Notes under the pieces: model-generated | What the model was told of the DNA's origin: nothing | Seen by the model: the letters and a program-made list of their open reading frames with translations, nothing else | Databases searched by the model: none | Part shown: piece after piece, positions 1 to 7,650 of the stretch | Numbering within the stretch: position 1 is the stretch's first letter | Layout: each line of letters opens with the position of its first letter | Assembly (NCBI RefSeq): GCF_002860205.1 | Contig: NZ_PGVB01000005.1 | Location: 124,001 to 188,000, forward strand | Source of the DNA: Bacillus sp. T33-2 | GTDB taxonomy: Bacteria > Bacillota > Bacilli > Bacillales > Cytobacillaceae | Length of the DNA: 64,000 bases | Direction: 5' to 3' | Program-made: the position numbers and the translations under genes

Positions 1-1537
1 CGTATTTCGCACTTGGAGTCATAAAGAGATCACTGACGACAATAAATTCCACTTTGCTTTCATCCTGAAGCAGCCTGGTTGTTTTGTTAATATCGGCATG
101 CTGGTTGACAAGCATGTTACCCGCCATATTAAAAATCATCTTTATGTTTGTTTTTAAGCGGTCTGTTCCCTGAAGGCCATCATCGGCTGTTAATTCAGTT
201 CCCCTTTCGACTGCGTCAGTCCATAAAAAGCATGGGATGGATGCTTCAACAGGATTATCAGAACTCAACGGATAAGAAATACCTGCACGGTACCAGTAAC
301 CTGTCCCTGCTGCCCAGCCTCCCAAATTGCCAACGTTACCAGTCAGGCAAGCGAGCTGTGCACCGCCACGCATGATTTGTTCTCCGTATGCATGCCGTTG
401 CGGCCCCCAACCCTGAATGAGCGCTGCTGGTTTTGTGGTGGCGTATTGCCAGGCGAGCTTCCGAATTGTATCGGCAGGGACCCGGCAAATTTTTTCCGCC
501 CACTCAGGAGTCTTTGGAATCCCGTCGCTTTCTCCAAGGATATAACTCTTTACGGATTCGATGGCAGGCACTCCTTGCGGCATATTATTTTCATCAAAGC
601 CAATACAATATTTATCAAGAAACTGTTTATCATATAAATGTTCGGTGATCATGACATGGGCCATTGCATCCATCAAGGCATTGTCTGTTGTCGGCAGGAT
701 CGGTATCCATTCATCCGCGAAGGCAATGGCAGTATCGGTATAGCGGGGATCAATAACAACAATTTTCGCGCCGCGTTTTTTTGCTTCGCGCAGGTAATGC
801 ATGTATGGTGTTGAATTGATCATTTCTGCCGGGTTCTGGCCCCAGAGGATGATAAATTTTGAATGTAAAAGTGAATCGAAGCTGTTCCCTGAATTATTTG
901 TTCCGTATGTGTAAGGTGTCGCGACATTGCCTGCCCCGGAACTGTAATCATTTCGGGAGTTTAAATACCCGCCAGTCATAGAGAGCAGCCGTTTTGCCAT
1001 GCTTGGCCCGCCGAAAAGGCCCCATGATTGCCCGGAAGCATAATTAACATACCGTGATTCCGGCCCGTATTCCTTGCCAATCCGTTTTGTTTCCTTTGCA
1101 ATGGTTTCGATTGCTTCTTCCCATGAAATTTTCTTGAATTTCCCTTCTCCGCGCTTCCCGACACGTTTCATCGGATACTTTAACCGGTCTGGATGGTACA
1201 GCATTTTCCTGTAACCACGCCCCCTGAGGCAGGCCCTCATTTGCGGCGCCATGATATCATCAGCGTTAGTATCTGTGCTGATCCTGGTAACAACTCCATC
1301 CTTGACATGGGCCTTTATGACACACCTGCCACCGCAATTGTTGATGCTGCATGTGGAGATAATCTCTTCCGGGCCGGGTTTTTCTTTCGGCTTGGCTGCC
1401 TGCAGGTCCGGGCCGTTTCTGTCGATTATTTGCTTTGTACCGATTCCACCAAGCACAACAGGTATCCCAAGAGCTCCTGACCATTTAAGAAACGTACGTC
1501 TGCGCATTTTTTTATTCAGCATTTGATCTTCAGACAT
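1..1537 (-). CDS. dmsA: DMSO reductase-type molybdopterin oxidoreductase, catalytic subunit (3' end outside window)
   Basis: Catalytic subunit of an anaerobic respiratory reductase (DMSO or a related S-/N-oxide or oxyanion). The frame stays open from an ATG at 1537 to the window edge, so about 512 codons are seen and the C-terminus is missing. The N-terminus has a Tat signal (RRRTFLKWSG, residues 12-21) followed by a hydrophobic stretch, so it is exported folded. An N-terminal [4Fe-4S] cysteine set follows (C63, C68, C72 and a fourth in MRACLRG). Further on, motifs such as PYTYG, ILWGQNP, VIDPRYTDTA, DEWIPI, GWGPQRH, LTGNVG and NQHSDINKT-like NQHADINKT match E. coli DmsA closely. It overlaps the upstream chaperone gene by 8 bases, so the two are translationally coupled. 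The substrate cannot be fixed from sequence; selenate or tetrathionate reductases are relatives. Family assignment is firm. Confidence 0.92.
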   Translation of the reverse strand, partial: MSEDQMLNKKMRRRTFLKWSGALGIPVVLGGIGTKQIIDRNGPDLQAAKPKEKPGPEEIISTCSINNCGGRCVIKAHVKDGVVTRISTDTNADDIMAPQMRACLRGRGYRKMLYHPDRLKYPMKRVGKRGEGKFKKISWEEAIETIAKETKRIGKEYGPESRYVNYASGQSWGLFGGPSMAKRLLSMTGGYLNSRNDYSSGAGNVATPYTYGTNNSGNSFDSLLHSKFIILWGQNPAEMINSTPYMHYLREAKKRGAKIVVIDPRYTDTAIAFADEWIPILPTTDNALMDAMAHVMITEHLYDKQFLDKYCIGFDENNMPQGVPAIESVKSYILGESDGIPKTPEWAEKICRVPADTIRKLAWQYATTKPAALIQGWGPQRHAYGEQIMRGGAQLACLTGNVGNLGGWAAGTGYWYRAGISYPLSSDNPVEASIPCFLWTDAVERGTELTADDGLQGTDRLKTNIKMIFNMAGNMLVNQHADINKTTRLLQDESKVEFIVVSDLFMTPSAKY

Positions 1538-2195
1538 ACTCTAATGCCTCCTTCATCTCTATTAGCAACTCTATGTCAAAGGATATAAAATCTCGCAGCA
1601 ATAAAGCGGCTCCCCGGTATAGCCCGCTTTCCGAGCGTGTACAAATCTTTTCACAAAATTTCGGAATCCAGCAGTTCAGATGGTCATGAAGGAATCCAAG
1701 CTGCGCATCAATGAGATCCAAGATATCTACCAGATTGTCACCCAAAGCTGATTCTATTAAAAAGATCATAAATTCAAGTTCAATGGCCAGGTGGTCGTCG
1801 GGTTCCTTGTTTTCCTTCCTGTATTGAAGGCCAAAACGCCTGTATTTCTCCCTGACAAGGTACATCGTTTCACCGAAGAGGATTTGTTCCTTTGTCCGGT
1901 AATACGATTCCCATGGCGGAGCCTCAATGCTACCCGGGCCGAGGAATAATCGGTCGAATTCCTCCTTTGCTTCTTGCAGGTCAAGATGGGATGCGTATTT
2001 AATAAAGTCTGAGATTAAACTTCCTCCTTTATTGATTTCTTTCAACTGTGTTAAATTGCCATTCACTTTTAATTGTTCAAGCACTGTTTCATTCATTGGT
2101 CCGGAAAAAAGGAGATAAAGGAATTGATAGAAATGGAGCCGGGCTTTATTGAGTTCTGCAATTTGTATTTCGTGCGTTTCTTGTACGTGGTCCAT
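1530..2195 (-). CDS. TorD/DmsD-family molybdoenzyme maturation chaperone
   Basis: A 221-residue all-helical cytoplasmic chaperone that would bind the Tat signal of the downstream DmsA and help cofactor insertion before export. The family signature is seen in EAPPWESYYRTKE near residue 90 and in DDHLAIELEFMIFL near residue 130, the typical TorD/NarJ hydrophobic-acidic block. The ATG at 2195 has a strong AAGGAGG site 8 bases upstream. The gene is first in the operon and its TGA overlaps the dmsA start. Two Fnr-like palindromes lie just upstream, which suggests anaerobic control. Chaperone-first order is less usual than dmsABC-chaperone. The partner assignment is inferred from adjacency. Confidence 0.88.
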   Translation of the reverse strand: MDHVQETHEIQIAELNKARLHFYQFLYLLFSGPMNETVLEQLKVNGNLTQLKEINKGGSLISDFIKYASHLDLQEAKEEFDRLFLGPGSIEAPPWESYYRTKEQILFGETMYLVREKYRRFGLQYRKENKEPDDHLAIELEFMIFLIESALGDNLVDILDLIDAQLGFLHDHLNCWIPKFCEKICTRSESGLYRGAALLLRDFISFDIELLIEMKEALEYV

Positions 2196-2210
2196 AGTAA
2201 CGCCTCCTTA

Positions 2211-2226
2211 TGTGAACCATTTCACA
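2211..2226. promoter_or_regulatory. Fnr-type palindrome TGTGA-N6-TCACA, start-proximal
   Basis: A perfect TGTGA-accatt-TCACA palindrome, matching the Bacillus Fnr/CRP-family consensus. It sits only 15 bases upstream of the chaperone start codon and abuts the ribosome binding site, so it is in the transcribed leader or at the start site rather than at the usual -41.5. Binding there would block a promoter using the TATTAA at about 2228-2233, or tune a more upstream one. Confidence 0.6.
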
Positions 2227-2817
2227 TATTAATACAAAAAAATAATGTTTTCCCCACCACTTCAACTATATGTAAAGGAATAATATAACAATTTGATTTT
2301 AACTTAATTAAAAGAACTCAGTTGCATAAAATGACAATGTTCACATTAAATTCAAAAAAGAATGAACACTTTATGCAGATGCTTTTGTTATCGTTGATTT
2401 AAGAGCTCCTATAAAGTAAATGAATTCCAATAATGGAAGCCTGCATATGAACCTTCCATTGGGCATGAAAGACAAATTATCACAGCTTTGAAAGACAAAA
2501 TCCTCCCATGAGAACCTCAATCTGCCCTTCATATGGTAATAAATGCAAGCATTCCAGATAAAGCACGGAGCCATCTGATAATAACTATGAATTATGATGA
2601 AGGATTTCCCTTTACATCCATTATCCCCACAAAAAAAAGATTTTCTTAAGCCGGAGACTGTTGTTCATTATCAGGCAGTATCTCTCGGTGAACATAATGC
2701 CTCCAACTAAACTTCCAAGTTACTTTAACATCAACAATAAACAACATGGTTTATCAGAACAATTGTGAAAAAATATATATTAGAATAAATCCAGGTTAAA
2801 GTGTATTTCTACAAAAT
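2227..2817. other. 590-bp AT-rich intergenic region
   Basis: It separates the dms operon from the Nudix gene and holds the upstream Fnr-like box. A 67-codon minus frame at 2371-2574 has no credible ribosome binding site and no recognisable motifs; I do not call it a gene. Otherwise I see only AT-rich sequence. Confidence 0.5.
2329..2344 (-). promoter_or_regulatory. second Fnr-like box upstream of the dms operon
   Basis: Read on the minus strand this is TGTGA-acattg-TCATT, a near-consensus Fnr box. A site centred at 2336.5 would lie at -41.5 for a start at about 2295, and a TAAGTT/TAAAAT-rich -10 region is found at 2306-2295. This is the geometry of activated Bacillus Fnr promoters. It would give a leader of about 100 nt containing the second palindrome. 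Predicted from sequence only. Confidence 0.5.
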
Positions 2818-3264
2818 TTATATCACCAGTTCCAAGGCTTGTTTCACTGCCCAGCTTTGGTGCTCATGAAAAAGAAGGCCTGCTGCCTGTTGAGGTTCAA
2901 CCCAGCATATTTCGTGGTCTTGCTCAATCGGTTCCGTAAAGCCTTCAAGCCTCTGGCAAACATAAAAATCGCCAATACTATGCATGTATTCATACTGGTT
3001 CGTAGAATAAAAGTATCGCTGGGCGGTGCCTATGTATTTTTCAATCTTGACATACCATCCAGCCTCTTCGAGAAATTCTCTGCGCAGGCAGTCTTCAGGT
3101 GTTTCGCCTTCCTCAACGCCTCCGCCTATCAGAAAATATTTCCCCAAATGTTTGGTAATCGCTATCTTGTTTTTCTCTGTATTAAAAATGATGCCGTATG
3201 CCCCTGGCCTGGTGATATATTCCTTGCCAAAATTTTGTTCTCCGAAAGAGATGATTTTTTGCAA
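2818..3264 (-). CDS. Nudix (MutT-like) hydrolase
   Basis: A 148-residue Nudix hydrolase cleaving a nucleoside diphosphate linked to another group, probably a sanitising or house-cleaning enzyme. The Nudix box GX5EX7REUXEEXGU is complete (GGVEEGETPEDCLR then REFLEEAGW, about residues 47-70). The start is TTG at 3264, chosen because GGAGG lies 8 bases upstream and no ATG fits. The gene stands alone between two unrelated units. Substrate is unknown. Confidence 0.85.
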   Translation of the reverse strand: MQKIISFGEQNFGKEYITRPGAYGIIFNTEKNKIAITKHLGKYFLIGGGVEEGETPEDCLRREFLEEAGWYVKIEKYIGTAQRYFYSTNQYEYMHSIGDFYVCQRLEGFTEPIEQDHEICWVEPQQAAGLLFHEHQSWAVKQALELVI

Positions 3265-3402
3265 GCTTACTTCCTCCCGAATATCGTTATTAGAACTGAT
3301 TTATCTATCATAACACCCTTTCTGAAAATCGAAAATTCATAACGCCGCTAAAAAAGCGGGCTATGCTACACGCCGGTTTTTACTCTGTTGTGCCATTTGC
3401 TG

Positions 3403-3430
3403 TTTGATTATCGGGCTTTCGTTGTATAAT
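3403..3430 (+). promoter_or_regulatory. sigma-A type promoter for the 3463 gene
   Basis: A perfect -10 TATAAT (3425-3430) is preceded by TTTGAT/TTGATT at 3403-3409 with 15-16 bp spacing. The predicted start near 3437 gives a short leader to the ribosome binding site at 3451. Confidence 0.6.
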
Positions 3431-3462
3431 AGGAAAAGACTAATATTCAGAAGGTGATGGAA

Positions 3463-3768
3463 ATGGAAATTACGGGACATACGGTTGAACTTCTTGAGGA
3501 TCCGTTTGGACTGTTGGAAGGCGACAGGTACGAATTCTTTTTGAATATAGAAGTGGAAGAGGAAGATGAGCTTTATTCTGAAAATGGCCTTTTGTTGAAA
3601 GTAATTTTTTCAGGGAACAGCATTTTGCAATACTATTTTATCGAAAAAACCACTGAGAAAGTCCTTGATTTTGCCTTGGAAGAAGACGAGGAGGAAGATG
3701 TCAAGGCTTATTGCCTAAACAATCTTCCAAGCGGTGAAAACGATGGCAGTGAAGAAGAGCAGGAGTGA
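3463..3768 (+). CDS. small acidic DUF6509-like protein
   Basis: A 101-residue cytoplasmic protein with a strongly acidic C-terminal half (EEDEEED, EEEQE). The opening MEITGHTVELLEDP and the segment DRYEFFLNIEVEEEDELY look like the Bacillus family I know as DUF6509; no function is established. I start at ATG 3463 because AAGGTG at 3451-3456 is well spaced for it, whereas GTG 3454 and ATG 3457 sit on top of the site. It converges on another acidic protein gene at 3783. Confidence 0.7.
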   Translation: MEITGHTVELLEDPFGLLEGDRYEFFLNIEVEEEDELYSENGLLLKVIFSGNSILQYYFIEKTTEKVLDFALEEDEEEDVKAYCLNNLPSGENDGSEEEQE

Positions 3769-3782
3769 TATCCTGCTCTTCT

Positions 3783-4178
3783 TTAGTCCTCCAATTCGGA
3801 ACTTGCTTCTGCAATATGGAACAAAAGATGGGCCAAATGGTGAATCGGTCCGTATTCCTCTTCTTCCTCGCTTGTTTCTTCATTAAATTCGAGGTCATTT
3901 AAATACAGGGCAGTGAATTCATAAAAATCTTTCAGTTCAAAACTGTAGCAAGCAGCCGGTTCTTCATTATCTTCTTCGTACTGGAGCACAAGATATGAAA
4001 CCTTTCCTTGATCATCCTCTGCGTCAAAAAAGACAAAAAAGCCGATATTCGTATCCAGGTCGAACAAATGTCTTGTTCCGCCTTGAGTTGCGAGGTTGTA
4101 ATCCTGCTCATTCAATTTGTGGACAGTCATTGCATCCACCTGGTCTTCAACGTGAAAATTCACTGTAAAGGACTTCAC
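3783..4178 (-). CDS. hypothetical acidic cytosolic protein
   Basis: 131 residues, with no signal peptide or membrane segment. Acid-rich near the end (EETSEEEEEYGP) with a phenylalanine- and tyrosine-rich core. I do not recognise a named domain. The start is GTG at 4178 with GAGGAGGTGGGG upstream. It converges with the acidic DUF6509-like gene, leaving only 14 bases between stops. Confidence 0.7.
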   Translation of the reverse strand: MKSFTVNFHVEDQVDAMTVHKLNEQDYNLATQGGTRHLFDLDTNIGFFVFFDAEDDQGKVSYLVLQYEEDNEEPAACYSFELKDFYEFTALYLNDLEFNEETSEEEEEYGPIHHLAHLLFHIAEASSELED

Positions 4179-4235
4179 AGCCCCACCTCCTCTTCAATTT
4201 CAGTACCTTGTTATTTTTCACAATACATCCCTGGT

Positions 4236-4733
4236 TTAAACTTTTTCATGATATAAGACATGGCGGGCTTCGAGGCTGTTCCCAAATGTAATGATGCCGT
4301 AAGAGTACTTTTCCTGCCGACGTTTATCAGTTGCCGATCCAGGATTGAATAATATCATTCCATTAACGTCTTTTAATAAAGGGATATGTGAATGGCCAAA
4401 GACAAGGCAATCAAGCTTTTCCCCGGAAAATGCCTGCAAAGCCCTTTTCTCTGTTGTCAGCCCTTTTCCATGCCCATGCACTACGCCAATTTTATAACCA
4501 TTTATACTGATTATTTCCCGATCGTTTAGGAGCCGATTCAGCTCCGGGCTGTCCACATTCCCTGTAACGCCAACGACCTTCGCGTATTGGGAAAGCTCGT
4601 TAAGTAATTCTATCGTCTGCCAGTCGCCTGCATGTATGATCAGATCAGCTGTTTTCAGATCCTGCTTGAGCTGCCCAGGCAGCTGCTTCGCCCTTTTGGG
4701 CATATGTGTATCAGAAACCACAATCACTTTCAT
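4236..4733 (-). CDS. YfcE/MJ0936-type metallophosphoesterase
   Basis: A 165-residue calcineurin-like phosphodiesterase. The metal-binding motifs appear in order: SDTHMP (residues 7-12), HAGD, TGNVD, VHGHG and FGHSHIP. These provide the Asp, His and Asn ligands of a dinuclear metal site. The length fits the small YfcE class. I use ATG 4733, which has TGGAG at good spacing; an open extension to 4838 lacks a start signal and does not resemble the family. The physiological substrate is unknown. Confidence 0.85.
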   Translation of the reverse strand: MKVIVVSDTHMPKRAKQLPGQLKQDLKTADLIIHAGDWQTIELLNELSQYAKVVGVTGNVDSPELNRLLNDREIISINGYKIGVVHGHGKGLTTEKRALQAFSGEKLDCLVFGHSHIPLLKDVNGMILFNPGSATDKRRQEKYSYGIITFGNSLEARHVLYHEKV

Positions 4734-4849
4734 AGCGACACTCCATTTGTTACAATCCCTGCCACACTCTTGGCTTGCAAAATGTAGACCAGTGAGTTTT
4801 GCTTCTCTGTCCAGTGAAAATCGAAGATTGGTTAGCACTTTGAAGCGTA

Positions 4850-5389
4850 TTATCCCCGTTTATTCTTGTATTCAGTAATATCGTAATAATCCTTTGATTG
4901 TTTATATCCATTATACTCAATATCAAGGTCATGAAAAAAGCGGTGCAGCTTCAGCAGCGTTTTTTTATCCTTTTCACCATTTTCAATGTCGCTGGCGTAA
5001 TTTGATATAGTCTTAAAATCGCTTTGAAGGTCCGTGTTCTTAGTTTCTATTGAGCCAATGATCAGTCTGAGCTCAGCAGCCTTGTCCTTCTGTTCTCCCC
5101 ATTTAACCGCATCGATCCTGCCCCAGCCAAGCTTCTGGTTATACCATTCATGCATTTGCGATATAAAAGAGCCTACATTTTCATAATCATTAACCGGTGC
5201 TGATGAGCCTTCCGCAAATTTTGCAGCTTTAGCGTCTTGGTTCTCTCTCTCCTCTGCCACGGCTGGTTCCTTCTCAGAATCACTGGCTTTATCTGTGTTT
5301 AATAATGCGTAACCAAAATAAAATGAAAAGCTCACGAAAAGTATTCCGACGAAGCCAAACAGGGCCTTCCACTTGTTTTTATTTTTCAC
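4850..5389 (-). CDS. membrane-anchored hypothetical protein
   Basis: About 179 residues with a short basic N-terminus (KNKNKWK), one membrane segment (GFVGILFVSFSFYFGYALL) and a hydrophilic, probably helical extracytoplasmic domain rich in Lys, Glu and Asp. No catalytic motif is visible. I prefer GTG 5389, which follows GGAGGT at 5402-5407 and places the anchor at the N-terminus. A TTG at 5485 would add 32 residues but has no binding site. It is divergent from the sulfite oxidase gene. Confidence 0.65.
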   Translation of the reverse strand: MKNKNKWKALFGFVGILFVSFSFYFGYALLNTDKASDSEKEPAVAEERENQDAKAAKFAEGSSAPVNDYENVGSFISQMHEWYNQKLGWGRIDAVKWGEQKDKAAELRLIIGSIETKNTDLQSDFKTISNYASDIENGEKDKKTLLKLHRFFHDLDIEYNGYKQSKDYYDITEYKNKRG

Positions 5390-5594
5390 TGCGGTTTTGA
5401 GACCTCCCTTGTCCAATAATTCTAGATCTGATGTATTGAATGTGTATATAGCTGAAATATATTCTTGTAATATATATTTTGACAAGCAGCAGAAAAACCC
5501 TTTATCAAAAATACAGGCATCCCGTTTCGTTTTGCTTTCTCTGGTCTTTATTTTAGGCTCAAATAATACATTATGTACCGGGAGGAGGCGAACT

Positions 5595-6656
5595 ATGGGC
5601 TATAACGTTACAAATATACGGCCTTATCTGACGACAAAAAGCATGGCACCCGAGAACCAGGAATCCCCGGTCCATTTTATTCCAGTAAAAACAACACCAG
5701 TTCAGCTGTTTTTCAGACGGAACCATTTTCCTTATCCATTTTTTTCCGAAGATTATTTTAACCTTCAAGTTTCAGGTGCTGTCGAAACTCCGTTGAATCT
5801 GAACTATTGCCAATTAACTCATTCACCCGCAAAAAAAGTAGATTGCCTTTTAGAATGTGCCGGAAACAAGCGGTCCTTTTTTAAAGAAAAAGTTTATGGA
5901 GAGCAATGGGACGATGGGGCAATCGGCGAAGGGACATGGAAAGGAGTACCGCTTTCCTATCTGATAAAACTGTGCGGACTAAAGGCTGGCGCCAAAGAAG
6001 TTGTTTTTAAAGGAAGAGATGCAGGCATTAAAAAGAACCGGCTCACCCATTTTGAACGAAGCCTTCCTATTTCCAAAGCACTCGATCCAGATGTAATTGT
6101 CGCATGGGAGTTTAACGGGAATCCACTGACATTTAAACATGGATTTCCATTCAGGCTGATCGTCCCTGGCTGGTATGCTATGGCTTCCGTAAAATGGCTA
6201 TCAGAGATTCATGTCATCAAAGATTCGTTCACAGGGCCTTTCCAGGATGAAGACTATATGTATTATCCTGATCCAGCCTCGAATAAGGGCTCGTTTCCCG
6301 TAACAGCAAACCATGTAAATTCGATAATCCAGCAGCCGCTTCACATGCAAATCCTGAACGAAGGTGCTCACATCATCAAAGGTATTGCGTGGACAGGTAA
6401 AGGAGTGATCACCAAAGTTGAAATCAGCTTTGACAAAGGGCGGTCATGGACGCACATGCCATTTTCCGAAAAACCCCGGCATAACCGTACCGTTGCCTGG
6501 CACTTCCCGGTTTATTTAGCGGCAGGGAATGAGTACCATATCTCAATCAGGGCAGCGGATTCAGCCGGAAGAGTTCAGCCGGAACAGCCCTTTTGGAACC
6601 GGAAAGGGTATGGATATAATGCTGTTGCGGAAATAGAAGTTATGGTAAATACCTAG
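5595..6656 (+). CDS. sulfite oxidase-family molybdopterin oxidoreductase
   Basis: A 353-residue enzyme with an N-terminal oxidoreductase molybdopterin-binding domain (about 60-230) and a C-terminal Mo-co dimerisation domain (about 245-350). The molybdenum-ligating cysteine lies in ECAGNKRS near residue 93. WKGVPL, AWEFNG, PGWYAMASVKWL and FDKGRSW are also typical of the family. There is no Tat or Sec signal from the chosen ATG 5595, which has GGGAGGAGGCG just upstream, so the product is predicted cytoplasmic. An open extension back to 5373 has no start signal. It could oxidise sulfite or reduce another small oxo-substrate; the partner electron carrier is not nearby. Confidence 0.88.
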   Translation: MGYNVTNIRPYLTTKSMAPENQESPVHFIPVKTTPVQLFFRRNHFPYPFFSEDYFNLQVSGAVETPLNLNYCQLTHSPAKKVDCLLECAGNKRSFFKEKVYGEQWDDGAIGEGTWKGVPLSYLIKLCGLKAGAKEVVFKGRDAGIKKNRLTHFERSLPISKALDPDVIVAWEFNGNPLTFKHGFPFRLIVPGWYAMASVKWLSEIHVIKDSFTGPFQDEDYMYYPDPASNKGSFPVTANHVNSIIQQPLHMQILNEGAHIIKGIAWTGKGVITKVEISFDKGRSWTHMPFSEKPRHNRTVAWHFPVYLAAGNEYHISIRAADSAGRVQPEQPFWNRKGYGYNAVAEIEVMVNT

Positions 6657-6672
6657 TATGAAACCATTGAAA

Positions 6673-6693
6673 AAGGTACCGATTTGGTACCTT
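6673..6693 (+). terminator. possible terminator of the sulfite oxidase gene
   Basis: An eight-base stem AAGGTACC/GGTACCTT with a 5-base loop lies 16 bases after the stop codon. The following T tract is weak. Confidence 0.4.
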
Positions 6694-6762
6694 ATTATCA
6701 TAATGTTCCATTAGCTTGCTACATCCTTTGCAGCCTTTTTTATGAAGTATATGATAACGCTG

Positions 6763-6921
6763 TCAACAGCTTCCCCAATTTTCGTAAATTTGCACCCAAG
6801 GCTCATCAGTATTGATGGACCATGATTCCGGCAGTGAATATGGAGAAATATTTTCTGCAGGCCGAAAACCTTTACTGAAAGCTTCGGTGAACTCTTTTTT
6901 TGCGTATGCTGCGGATTTCAT
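6763..6921 (-). CDS. possible 52-residue protein overlapping the PAP2 gene end
   Basis: An open frame of 52 codons from ATG 6921 to TGA 6763, overlapping the last 50 bases of the PAP2 gene in another frame. The product is hydrophilic with three tryptophans (ESWSINTDEPW, YENWGSC). It resembles real protein more than random sequence, but no ribosome binding site is evident and I do not recognise a family. Confidence 0.3.
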   Translation of the reverse strand: MKSAAYAKKEFTEAFSKGFRPAENISPYSLPESWSINTDEPWVQIYENWGSC

Positions 6922-7558
6922 ACAGTCTAAAACCAATGATACATATCATGAGCCAGGCTCCGCCTGCACAAAATCCTCCAATTACATCACTCGGATAGTG
7001 CACACCAAGATAAATCCTGCTTATCCCTATCGCAATGATTAATATGGCCATCAACCCGGCACCAAGCACGCTTAATCTTTTGGATTTGGCTGTAAGTACA
7101 ATAATATAACCTACAGCTCCGTAAAAAATGAATGACCCCATCGAATGTCCGCTGGGAAAGCTGTAACTCGTCTCTTCGACAAGACGTTGAATATCGGGGC
7201 GTTCCCTTTTAAAAACCGATTTTAAAAAAACATTAAAAACAGCCCCAAGCGCTGAAGAGCAGGCAATAAACAAAGCAAGTGCTGTTTTCTTGGCCATTAA
7301 TAGAATAATAAAAATGAAAATGACGCAAAACGCAATGAACCTCACAGATCCAAGAAAGGTTATGGCCGAGACGATTGAAGTTATTTTTGGAGAAATATAG
7401 GACTGGACAACATTAATAATGGCATGGTCGAACCGATCTAATTCACCTTCTGATAGTTCACTTACTGTTTCAATAAAACCCCCAATGAAAGAGAAAAGAA
7501 TTCCAATAATTAAAGCTGCATAAATAAGCTTCATTTTTGTCGGTTTATTCAGAATCAT
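6872..7558 (-). CDS. PAP2-superfamily membrane phosphatase
   Basis: A 228-residue integral membrane phosphatase acting on lipid phosphates such as phosphatidylglycerol phosphate, phosphatidate or undecaprenyl pyrophosphate. All three catalytic motifs are present: KSVFKRERP (KX6RP), PSGH, and SRIYLGVHYPSD (SRX5HX3D). About six membrane segments are visible. ATG 7558 is chosen, preceded by AAAAGGG; a TTG at 7594 lacks a site. It lies downstream of the ku terminator, so it is probably transcribed separately. The precise lipid substrate is uncertain. Confidence 0.87.
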   Translation of the reverse strand: MILNKPTKMKLIYAALIIGILFSFIGGFIETVSELSEGELDRFDHAIINVVQSYISPKITSIVSAITFLGSVRFIAFCVIFIFIILLMAKKTALALFIACSSALGAVFNVFLKSVFKRERPDIQRLVEETSYSFPSGHSMGSFIFYGAVGYIIVLTAKSKRLSVLGAGLMAILIIAIGISRIYLGVHYPSDVIGGFCAGGAWLMICIIGFRLYEIRSIRKKRVHRSFQ

Positions 7559-7604
7559 TCTATCAGCCCTTTTAAAATTATATTTCGTTTTCAACAGTTT
7601 ACCA

Positions 7605-7638
7605 AAAAAACCGATCTGCGCCAGGCCTGATCGGTTTT
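7605..7638 (-). terminator. rho-independent terminator of ku
   Basis: A ten-base stem AAAACCGATC/GATCGGTTTT, followed on the minus strand by a run of seven T, sits 13 bases beyond the ku stop codon. Confidence 0.75.
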
Positions 7639-7650
7639 CAGATTTGCACT

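Noticed and set aside
148-1526. several plus-strand ORFs at the left end
   Set aside because: All antisense to the long dmsA frame, whose protein matches DmsA along its full length.
2371-2574. 67-codon ORF in the dms upstream region
   Set aside because: No ribosome binding site, no recognisable motif, composition typical of non-coding AT-rich DNA.
5373-5594. N-terminal extension of the sulfite oxidase frame
   Set aside because: Overlaps the divergent promoter region, no start signal; ATG 5595 has a perfect binding site.
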